Shown here piece by piece: positions 1 through 6,629 of a stretch of 13,266 bases of DNA. The translations under genes and the position numbers were made by a program. This DNA comes from Deltaproteobacteria bacterium. Its GTDB lineage: Bacteria; Desulfobacterota; Dissulfuribacteria; Dissulfuribacterales; S140-46. Within the stretch, counting starts at the first letter, position 1, and each line of letters begins with the position of its first letter. The notes beneath the pieces are model-generated. The model saw nothing but the letters and a program-made list of their open reading frames with translations, had not been told where the DNA came from and made no database searches. The DNA lies in the NCBI GenBank assembly GCA_015491585.1, contig WFVQ01000062.1:1-13266 (forward strand), in the 5' to 3' direction.

Positions 1-20
1 GAGATGTGTATAAGAGACAG
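1..20 (+). other. Residual Nextera/Tn5 sequencing adapter at contig end
   Basis: Bases 2-20 read AGATGTGTATAAGAGACAG, the 19-base Tn5 mosaic end used in Nextera libraries. The preceding G at base 1 fits the read-2 adapter, which ends ...GGAGATGTG, rather than the read-1 adapter, where a C precedes. It sits exactly at the contig edge and interrupts an otherwise open minus-strand reading frame. It is almost certainly untrimmed adapter and not a biological transposon end. Any protein predicted through it (MYKRQ... on the plus strand, or ...LLYTS-like residues on the minus strand) is artefactual at that end. Confidence 0.96.
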
Positions 21-3000
21 GATCTTGACCTCGTAGGCCTCGGCAAATCCAAATTCGTCGAGATAGACGTACTCCTTGGCCTGGACGATACCCATCTCGG
101 TGACCTCGGGCCTAAGGTGCTCAGGCACGTAGAAGTAGAGCTTGTCGTTCCACGGACCGTTGACCACCTGCCTGAGGAATACGGTCTCCCTCTCTTCGTC
201 GGTAAGGAGCTCCTTCTCGGAGATCTCCTCGATCTCCTCGCCGGTCACCGTACCTTCGGTGGTCATGTAAAAGAGCTCCTCGGCATGGTGCTTGCTGTGC
301 TCGAGGATATCCTCTTCCTTGGCTCCGAGGAAACTGACGTTGTTGGCCTCTATCTTCTCTATGTAGATGACCTCGCCGTCCACGACGTAGAAGGGCATCT
401 TGCTGCTCTCGCCGTTGAGGAAGTCCATGAGGTACTGGGTGGGCACCATCGAGGTCTTCCTCATGTACTCTGCCAGCCCTTCTCCGGTCTGAGCGAGCTC
501 AGGATCGAAGGTGAGGGCCCTGTTCTCCTCGGCGAACCAAGGCGGAGCCCAGGGGAGGAATCCGACGACCCTGTCGGTAATCCTGTGGGCACCTGGATCC
601 TTGGTGTAGTCACCGTGGCAGTCGTAGCAGGAGTTGGCGCCAAGGGCCTTCTCCGCAGGCTGAACACCGTGGGTGTCAGAGAAGTAGTGGGCGGCCATGA
701 AGAGCATCGGCAGAGGATCTTTCTCTCCCTCGGCCTTGAGCACCGCTGTCAGAGCGGTCTGCATGGCGCGCACGTCCTCCTCCCACCAAAGCTCGGGGAA
801 TCCGTCACCGGTATGATCGAAGATCACATAACCGCTGTCCTTGAGGACTATACGGCCGACATTGGGATTCTGCGCCCAGGTGGGATCATTAGCCGGAATA
901 TTGGCCAGCTCCTGCGGGCTTACAGCGCCGAGGTTGGCCGCGGGCAGGAACTTGTCTATGGCGGCATTTATCTCCCTCAAGTAGAGGACCTTGGTGCCAC
1001 CGTAGGCCAGAGAGTTGTCCGCCAGGGCGCTCATGCCATAGTCCGGCTCTGGATTGGCATCTACCCAGGTGAGGATGGTGATGGGGTTGCCGATCACGAT
1101 CTGCGGATAGCCGTTCCTGGTGTTGGCCCAGTAGAGCGGCGGAAAGGCCTCGTTGTCGTGCTCAGGATCGTAGCTGAGGGGCACGCCATTGGCCTTGGCC
1201 ATCTCCAGGCTCAACTGATAGAACGCCTTCCAGAAATCGAACTTCGGATTTGTCATGAGACCGTTGACCAGCCTGCCGGGATCGGCGGACGAATCCATCC
1301 AGAAGTAATCCACCATCTGAGCCAGATAATCCATCGGGACGATCCCGTTGCCATCGGCATCAATATGCTGGGCGAGCATGTTGAAATGCGGGATACCGTA
1401 GCCCGGCGAGGTGCCATACACCGGCGAGAGCGCATAGTATGGCGGAAACGCCATGGCAGGGAACGGTCCCATTCCGCCGCCCAGTATGTAGTAACCAAAG
1501 CGGTTGTCGAAGTTACTATAATAGCCCAATGTGTCATCGAAGGCACGGAACCTCCAGGTGCGCCTGTATGGCACGTGGCAGGTCTCACACGCGATCTCTG
1601 CAATGTGCTGTCCGGCATGGGTGCCGAACTTCTCCTCGTGCTCCATGGACGGATTGGGCGCCTCGGGATCGTCGCCAGCCAGATGGCAGGACTCGCAGGT
1701 CCTGGGCTTGGGGTTGTTGTCGAGGTCGTTACGCACCATGTGGGCGGTGTCAGTACCCTTCAGGAAGTTGTGCTTATCCTCGACAGAACCTGCATACCTC
1801 AGGTGGCAGGAACCACAGCCCATCTTCTTGCTGGACATGTGGACATCAAAACCGCTGGCCTCCTCGTCGTCGGTGAAGTTGACGTAGTGACCATTCTTGA
1901 CCCAGTCCGCAGGCATACCGAGGTTGTAGAGCCTCGCCCTGGTCCACTCGGAGTTGCCGTGGTCCTTGGTCATGACATGGCACTGGCCACACACCTTGAC
2001 CCACTTCCACGAGTTGACGTCCTCAGGCCCACCGAACATCTCGAGATGGAGGGATCCATCCCCGAGGTCGGAAAGATTGTAGTATGCCTTGGCCTCCCAC
2101 TCGCTCCCGTTCTTTACGATCTGAACGTAGGTGAGAGGGGTGTTGTCATGGTTGATGTCCAGTCCCATGAGCTGGGCCGTAGGCATCATATTGAAGAACG
2201 AATCGAGATAGTTGTGCAGCGCCGGGGTCACATCGGACGGATTGATCTTGCCCGCCTCGAAGTCCGCCAGCACCTTGGTCAGGTCGATATTGAAGAAGGA
2301 ATTGGGGTTGTAGTAGGTCATGTCGCCCTGCATCACCTTGCCGTAGGCGTACATGAACAGCCCCCAGGGCAGACCTACCATGCCGCTGTAGGGAATACCT
2401 TCGCCCTCTATCAAAGGAGCACGAATATAATCACGGACAGAGGCATCCGGGTTATCCCAGTCGCTGTAAAACTTGCCTGGCTCATATGCCCGCAGAGGCA
2501 CTGGAATCGGAAGCAGGCCGCCTGTCCCGGGATCCTTGATCATGTAACCATAGATGAAGTCGTTGAAGAACATGTTCATGAGATCATCCATAGTGGCATC
2601 CGGGGGCAACAACCCCTTGGACTTCATGTAATCGAGGAAACCGGCAAACAGGTTGTTTATGGCGTCGCTTGCCCCTCCGAGCTTGGCCATCTCGTCGGCC
2701 GGACCGGCGGGATTGGGAGTATAAGCCGCCTTTATGCTTCCTGAGGCATCCCATATCTTCTGGACATTGGAACCGTAAAGTGCATAGGGCAGAGTGACAC
2801 CGCCCTCCTCTATCTGCTTCAGGCCGCTCGTCCACATATCCATCATCTCACCTACGATATCCGCGGGAAGCTGGGACAGCAGGTTCTTGGCGGCAGGCCT
2901 GGTCATCCTGAGGATATCGTTGGTGTAAGTCAGTGCGGTCTCGTTGAGCAGCCCCTCCTTTGTGGGCATACCCAGGGAGATCTTGACCACCTGACCGTTC

Positions 3001-3875
3001 TGCCTCTCCGCAAAGATCATGAGCCGCGGCCTGAACGGCTGGACCTTGAAGCCGTCCTCGGCGGTATAGACGTAGGGATTGCTCTCCAAGTCGGGATCGA
3101 TGTGGCAGAGAAGACAATCTGCCTCCATCACACCAGACTTATTCCAGTCATGGCGGACAGGCTCACCAAGCTCTGCCACGGTCTCGGCAATGGACTTGCC
3201 GCTGTTAAGCGCCATAGTCGTGGCATTGGGGCTGTACTTGTAGAAGTCCCTGTCGTAGCTGTGGCTGAGGGTGGCCTCGGCTTCGGCGGTGTCGTAAGGC
3301 GCAACCGTTCCGTCGCTCTTGACTATACCCTCGGCAGGGCCGCCGCCTGGATGGCAGGAGTAGCAGACGCCGAGCTGGTCCGCCACGCCCTGATCGAAGA
3401 AGTAGGGTTTGCCCTCGGTGGAAAAGGGATTGTCCAGGGTTCCGCGCTCCCTCTTAGCCGCCAACTGGCGGTAAGAGGGGGGTCACCAGGCACCAAACTG
3501 CCCGGAGCTGAGCAGGTGCCCGTAGGCGTTGGCGAGGTATTTGTAAAGGTATCCGTCGTTGTGCTCGTCGCTCCAATGGTCGCTCAGGTTCTCGCCATTG
3601 GGGCCCGCACCCTCCCTGAAGTGATAGGCCCTCGTAATGGCGTCGTAGTCGTGACACTTACCGCAGGTCTTTTTGGGGCTGTAGGCAGGCCCCTTGGCAT
3701 AAACCGACCCATTGGCTGCGGTAATGGTGTCGGACATGTCGAGCTGGTCCTTGATGGGGTTGCCATTGCGATCCAGCAACGTCACCTCCGGGTGACCGAA
3801 GGCCACTGCCGGAATGATGAGGCCCACCATCAAGAGCCCTACCATCAGCAGTTTGGTGGAACTTCCTCGAGACAT
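21..3875 (-). CDS. Large secreted multihaem c-type cytochrome with in-frame TGA (probable selenoprotein), 3' partial
   Basis: This is a probable terminal or surface cytochrome of an extracellular electron transfer conduit. The ATG at 3875 follows a strong ribosome site (AGGAGG, 3887-3882). Residues 1-27 form a Sec signal peptide with no lipobox. Eight CXXCH haem sites start at residues 71, 171, 254, 629, 687, 727, 763 and 1083. I see no cysteine outside these motifs. Codon 131 (3485-3483) is TGA. The same frame then stays open for 1154 codons to the adapter at 20, with seven of the haem sites beyond the TGA. A SECIS-like hairpin follows the TGA directly, so I read it as selenocysteine. Residues 259-628 and 768-1082 are long stretches without haem motifs. 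The C-terminus is missing. The downstream part alone would lack a signal peptide, and haem attachment occurs in the periplasm, so the two halves must be one product to work. Alternatives are a nonsense mutation or a base error (TGG to TGA). From memory only, Geobacter genomes carry a cytochrome named as two parts (OmcK/OmcL); I could not check homology. Confidence 0.85.
3449..3479 (-). promoter_or_regulatory. Candidate bacterial SECIS hairpin
   Basis: On the minus strand, CCCTCTTA (3479-3472) pairs with TAAGAGGG (3456-3449) over 8 bp. CCGCC (3471-3467) pairs with GGCGG (3462-3458) over 5 bp. The loop is AGTT (3466-3463) and a single C (3457) is bulged on the 3' side. All 13 pairs are Watson-Crick. 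Sixteen bases separate the TGA from the loop, and the second loop base is G. As I recall it, the general bacterial SECIS rule asks for an upper stem, a small apical loop with G among its first two bases, and about 16-37 nt from UGA to the loop. This hairpin fits. No T-run follows, so it is not a Rho-independent terminator. Confidence 0.68.
3483..3485 (-). other. In-frame TGA codon, candidate selenocysteine (residue 131)
   Basis: The codon TGA lies between Trp130 and Pro132 of the large cytochrome, 56 residues after the first haem motif and 40 before the second. The frame is unchanged on both sides: the ATG at 3875 and every downstream haem cysteine codon are in the same register. The genes mreB, mreC, mreD, mrdA, rodA and the U32 protein in this window all end in TGA, so the organism uses TGA as stop and general reassignment is ruled out. 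Selenocysteine insertion needs a hairpin just downstream, and one is present. A genuine nonsense mutation or a consensus error stays possible. Confidence 0.7.
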
Positions 3876-3913
3876 TCTCTCTCCTCCTGTTAATTTAATC
3901 TCTCGATTATCTT

Positions 3914-3941
3914 CCCGGCCGCCCCTCAGGAGCCAGCCGGG
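3914..3941 (-). promoter_or_regulatory. Stable GC-rich intercistronic hairpin
   Basis: In the 93-base gap between the 12-haem lipoprotein gene and the large cytochrome, CCCGGCT (3941-3935) pairs with GGCCGGG (3920-3914). Inside it, GCTCC (3933-3929) pairs with GGGGC (3925-3921) around a TGA triloop, with one bulged G (3934). That gives 12 pairs, two of them G-T. No T-tract follows on the minus strand, so a classical terminator is unlikely. A role in transcript processing or stability, which would set the ratio of the two cytochromes, is an inference. A smaller inverted repeat, TAATC-GAGA-GATTA, lies at 3909-3896, just upstream of the ribosome site. Confidence 0.5.
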
Positions 3942-3968
3942 ATTTCTCTCAACAGCCGCAGCGAAACG

Positions 3969-4904
3969 CTACTTCTGCCTCAGCACGATATTGGTGTGGC
4001 ACTCCATACACTCGTCAGTGGAGTGGCAGACCGCACAGCTCCTCCCGTTCTTGACAGCCTCCTCGGCATGCCCGGGCTCACTGCTGAAGGCCACCCAATC
4101 ACCACGCTTGTGGGATATGGGCTTCTGGCTACGGTGGCAGTCGGAGCAGAAGCCGCCGGTATGGCAGGTGGCGCAGAGGCGGCGGTCATGGGTGGCCTCA
4201 ACGCCATGCTGCGTGGTCTTCCAGTTGAAGATGTGGTCCTTGGGCTTATGGGTCTGATGGCACTCCTGGCAGAAATCCGGCTTCTTACCATGACAGTACT
4301 TACAGGAATCAGTGAACCTGCTCTCCAGGCCGTGCTTACCCTCCCAGTCGCCGTGATGGCTCTCTGGAGGCACGTCCTCCCTCAACTTCTGATGGCAGCT
4401 CTCACACTCAGCCGGCGCCTCGTCCCCGTTGTGACACTGCTGGCAGGTGGTCATCTTGGGCCACTCTATACCGCCGAGCCCGGCGGCCTTGTCCATTCCT
4501 GCATGACAGGTCGTGCACTCCACACCGTCATGGAACTCGTGGCTAAACTTGAGGTCCTTGTAACTTGCCGGCACCTCTGGCGCGCCCTTCTCGATGGCGT
4601 ACTCGTTATGGGCGCTCTTCGGAGAGTGGCACATCAGGCAGTCGTCGGACGGATTGTCGACGTCTATGTCGTGACACTCACCGCACTTGTCCATGTCCGG
4701 ATTGGTCATTTTGCCGTCATCGCCAGCGCCGTGGCAGTCGGCACAGGCTATCTCGTTGTCCACTACATGGAGCTGGTGATTGAACTTCAGGTCGAACTCC
4801 TCTTTCTTGCACCCGAAGAACACCAGGGTGGACAAAACCAGTATTACCCCCATTGCCTGAATAATTCTCTTGGCAGCCATCTTTTTGTCCCTCACCTTGT
4901 GCAT
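3969..4904 (-). CDS. Dodecahaem c-type cytochrome lipoprotein
   Basis: This electron carrier probably works at the periplasmic face of the outer membrane, feeding the barrel protein encoded upstream. Its 311 residues contain twelve CXXCH sites: CADCH, CGECH, CLMCH, CTTCH, CQQCH, CESCH, CKYCH, CQECH, CATCH, CSDCH, CAVCH and CMECH, from residue 54 to 303. That is about one haem per 21 residues, the dense packing of cytochrome c3/c7-like proteins. F-x-H-x-x-H segments (residues 41-46 and a second copy, FSHEFH) look like distal histidine ligands. The hydrophobic N-terminus ends in FFGC with Cys32 as the likely lipidated residue, although Phe at -3 makes the lipobox imperfect. Start choice is uncertain: ATG 4904 has GAGGA 8 bases upstream, while ATG 4880 (MAAKRII...) has GAGGG at the same spacing and gives a tidier lipoprotein signal. 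It starts 17 bases after the porin gene ends and stops at TAG. The exact partner is inferred from gene order. Confidence 0.9.
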   Translation of the reverse strand: MHKVRDKKMAAKRIIQAMGVILVLSTLVFFGCKKEEFDLKFNHQLHVVDNEIACADCHGAGDDGKMTNPDMDKCGECHDIDVDNPSDDCLMCHSPKSAHNEYAIEKGAPEVPASYKDLKFSHEFHDGVECTTCHAGMDKAAGLGGIEWPKMTTCQQCHNGDEAPAECESCHQKLREDVPPESHHGDWEGKHGLESRFTDSCKYCHGKKPDFCQECHQTHKPKDHIFNWKTTQHGVEATHDRRLCATCHTGGFCSDCHRSQKPISHKRGDWVAFSSEPGHAEEAVKNGRSCAVCHSTDECMECHTNIVLRQK

Positions 4905-4921
4905 CTTTATATTCCTCGTCC

Positions 4922-6322
4922 TTAGAAGCGCACATGCACCGTGGCGGTCAGCGCATTTATGGAGCTTATACCGAACTCCTCGTAATAGTCATCGTCCTCA
5001 TACTCGTACTTGAGCTCCGCCCACTTGTCCTTGTCCAGGGCGTACTTGACCGAACCGTAGTAGTGGGCAGACGCCTCACCCTCGATCATGCTGTTCACGT
5101 CTTCATCCTTGTAGTAGAAGCCGCCGCCGAGGGTCCACTTCTCGCCGAGAAAGTAAGCGATATCGGCATAGACCGACGTGGAGTCGGACTCGTAATAACG
5201 CTCACGGTCCTCGTACCACTTACTGAAGCCCACATTGAGCTCCGTATTGTGGAGGAAACGCCACTCGTTCAACCGCAGACCGAGGGTCCACCTCTGGAAA
5301 TCGGTATTATAAAGGTCCTCGTCGTAGTCGTGCGCAAGCTGCCGCATGGTGTAACGGGCGAACACCGTCATCCCCTCTTCATGGGGAACGGGCTGAGAAA
5401 CCGAGAGAGTAAACTCGTAGTAGGCCCTCTCCTGGGCGAGATAAAACCTCTTGATATCCTCCTTAAGGCCCTCTGCAATGGAAAAGGTGTAGTCGTAGAT
5501 AAAATCGTCCTGCACGGAGTTATCGATCTCGAACCTCCGGTAGAGGTTGAACTCGACCTGGGTGCCGAACCTGGGGCACTCTGTGCTGACATCTATGGTG
5601 AAGTCCCTGGTGTGATTGTTGATGAAAGAGATCTCTGAGTGGGTCTTCAGGAATTCATAGGGCCGCCAATACACCGCGGCGTCATAGCTACTCTCCTTGT
5701 AAAAAACGCTCTCCAGATACACAGAGAGGTCTCTCGTGGGATGCATCTGGAGATTGGCCCCGGCCACACCGTCCTGATTGAGATCGGAATACATCTGGAC
5801 TATGGCACCGCCGAAGACCTCAAGATCTATCCAATCCTTGTAAACACCCTTCGCCCTCACCCAGGCACCGTCGAAGTTGACCGTCTCGGCACCGTAGGAG
5901 TACTGGCGCCCCAGCCTAAGGTCGTAGCCAGGGAGGAGGTCCTCTTTTTCAAAGTAGGCGTAATAGGCGTCGAACCTCTGGCGGTCAGAACTGCTCACGT
6001 CTAAATAGTCCTGGAACAATGACCCCTCGACTGTTCCATCGAGATCCTTGGCATACTTGCCCAGGAACGAAAACTTCACCTCCTTGGGCAGCTCCGCATC
6101 CACACCTATGATCTCGTAGATGTCTTGGTCACTGTCGTCATCTGCCAACAGCTCGTTGGGATCGTCAGACCACTGAACCCGGTACTGGGTTGTGCTGCGG
6201 ACCTCCACCTTCCCATACCTGGTCTCAAATGCCTGAGCCTCACCCCTGATAAGCACTGATGCAAAAAGAAACACCAGCGCCAACACACATACAACTCCCG
6301 CGGATTGACACTTACCCTTCAT
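4922..6322 (-). CDS. Outer-membrane beta-barrel protein of a porin-cytochrome conduit
   Basis: The product is a 466-residue exported protein. ATG 6322 is preferred over the longer open frame beginning at 6451: it follows GGGAG and opens directly into a signal peptide (MKGKCQS..., hydrophobic core, cleavage near EAQA|FET, residue 31). The mature part alternates polar and hydrophobic residues in many short stretches, is rich in Tyr, Asp and Glu, and ends in ...TVHVRF. A terminal Phe is the usual outer-membrane assembly signal. No haem motif is present. Two acidic loops stand out: the DDDSDQD segment near residue 58 and EYEDDDYYEE near the C-terminus. The two following genes are multihaem cytochromes, so the likely job is the sheath that holds a haem wire across the outer membrane, as in known porin-cytochrome systems. 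No family-specific motif is recognised, so a general porin is the alternative. Confidence 0.8.
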   Translation of the reverse strand: MKGKCQSAGVVCVLALVFLFASVLIRGEAQAFETRYGKVEVRSTTQYRVQWSDDPNELLADDDSDQDIYEIIGVDAELPKEVKFSFLGKYAKDLDGTVEGSLFQDYLDVSSSDRQRFDAYYAYFEKEDLLPGYDLRLGRQYSYGAETVNFDGAWVRAKGVYKDWIDLEVFGGAIVQMYSDLNQDGVAGANLQMHPTRDLSVYLESVFYKESSYDAAVYWRPYEFLKTHSEISFINNHTRDFTIDVSTECPRFGTQVEFNLYRRFEIDNSVQDDFIYDYTFSIAEGLKEDIKRFYLAQERAYYEFTLSVSQPVPHEEGMTVFARYTMRQLAHDYDEDLYNTDFQRWTLGLRLNEWRFLHNTELNVGFSKWYEDRERYYESDSTSVYADIAYFLGEKWTLGGGFYYKDEDVNSMIEGEASAHYYGSVKYALDKDKWAELKYEYEDDDYYEEFGISSINALTATVHVRF

Positions 6323-6360
6323 AACTCCCAATCCTTTTCCACTCGTTTTGTTGATTAAAC

Positions 6361-6415
6361 GGAACGGATTGCAGACCCAAACAGGTGGGACATCACGGCC
6401 CCCCTTATCCGCTCC
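6361..6415 (-). promoter_or_regulatory. Candidate structured 5' leader upstream of the porin gene
   Basis: GGAGCGGAT (6415-6407) pairs with ATCCGTTCC (6369-6361) over 9 bp with one G-T pair. The pair encloses a 37-nt G-rich interior that includes a CCCA/TGGG hairpin (6389-6386 with 6379-6376). It lies within the predicted leader, ending about 38 nt before the start codon. I do not recognise a known riboswitch class; in particular I see no clear c-di-GMP (GEMM) aptamer core. The structure may be incidental. Confidence 0.3.
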
Positions 6416-6429
6416 CCTACAGTGGTGCG

Positions 6430-6458
6430 AATTTAGCCCCCACCTTGACATATGTCAA
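6430..6458 (-). promoter_or_regulatory. Candidate sigma-70 promoter for the porin-cytochrome operon
   Basis: On the minus strand a perfect TTGACA (-35, 6458-6453) is followed after exactly 17 bases by TAAATT (-10, 6435-6430), which matches four of six consensus positions. Transcription would begin near 6423 and leave a leader of about 100 nt before ATG 6322. The -35 box is half of a palindrome, so an alternative reading is that the TTGACA match arises from an operator rather than a promoter. Confidence 0.45.
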
Positions 6459-6459
6459 G
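6444..6459. promoter_or_regulatory. Perfect 16-bp palindrome, candidate CRP/FNR-family operator
   Basis: CTTGACATATGTCAAG is identical on both strands. Its core TTGAC-N4-GTCAA has the spacing of the FNR box (TTGAT-N4-ATCAA). As I remember, it also matches a motif proposed for the HcpR regulator of metal- and sulfate-reducing deltaproteobacteria; this is not verified. It overlaps the putative -35 box, a position where a bound regulator would normally block RNA polymerase. Confidence 0.55.
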
Positions 6460-6629
6460 AAATCCCTGACGCGAGGGCAAGCACCAGCCGAACCCCTTCC
6501 ATTTTTTTAATTTCCGGCAATTACACCCCGCCGCCCATATCACTTCCCAAACAGCAGGCCGCCCACCCAGCTCACTTATACCGCTTCAACTTTAACTCAA
6601 CATCCCAATTGACAACAAAACAATCTAAC

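Larger units (their letters stand above)
6323..6629. other. 307-base intergenic region between rodA and the electron-transfer operon
   Basis: I see no coding gene here. The promoter-distal part (6629-6470) is A/T-rich to mixed and shows no hairpin followed by T-run, so no rodA terminator could be identified. The centre holds a palindrome and promoter-like boxes (6430-6459). The part next to the porin gene (6415-6361) can fold into a leader structure. The region very probably separates two transcription units with unrelated functions. Confidence 0.7.

Noticed and set aside
2..20. Tn5 mosaic end as evidence of a natural transposon
   Set aside because: It is the engineered 19-base mosaic end at the exact contig edge, with no transposase or second end nearby, so library adapter is the simple explanation.
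6..2744. A 912-residue open frame on the plus strand
   Set aside because: It is the antisense shadow of the large cytochrome. Its start codon lies in the sequencing adapter, and the minus strand holds the haem motifs in the correct frame.
3449..3479. The hairpin after the TGA as a Rho-independent terminator
   Set aside because: The stem is followed by GAGCGCGG with no T-run, and coding continues for more than 1100 codons in the same frame.
3483..3875. A complete 130-residue monohaem cytochrome ending at the TGA
   Set aside because: It would leave seven haem sites in an orphan frame without start or signal peptide. The frame is uninterrupted across the TGA and a SECIS-like hairpin follows.
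3102..4925. Plus-strand open frames of 263 and 309 residues
   Set aside because: They lie opposite the two cytochrome genes, have no ribosome site or recognisable domain, and their low-complexity Val/Leu/Ala/Gly composition is typical of reversed GC-rich coding sequence.
6323..6420. c-di-GMP (GEMM) riboswitch in the porin leader
   Set aside because: I looked for the conserved GEMM core and tetraloop-receptor segments and could not find them.
6323..6451. Longer start (6451) for the porin gene
   Set aside because: It would place 43 non-signal residues before a clear signal peptide and would run through the likely promoter and leader. ATG 6322 has a ribosome site and fits export.
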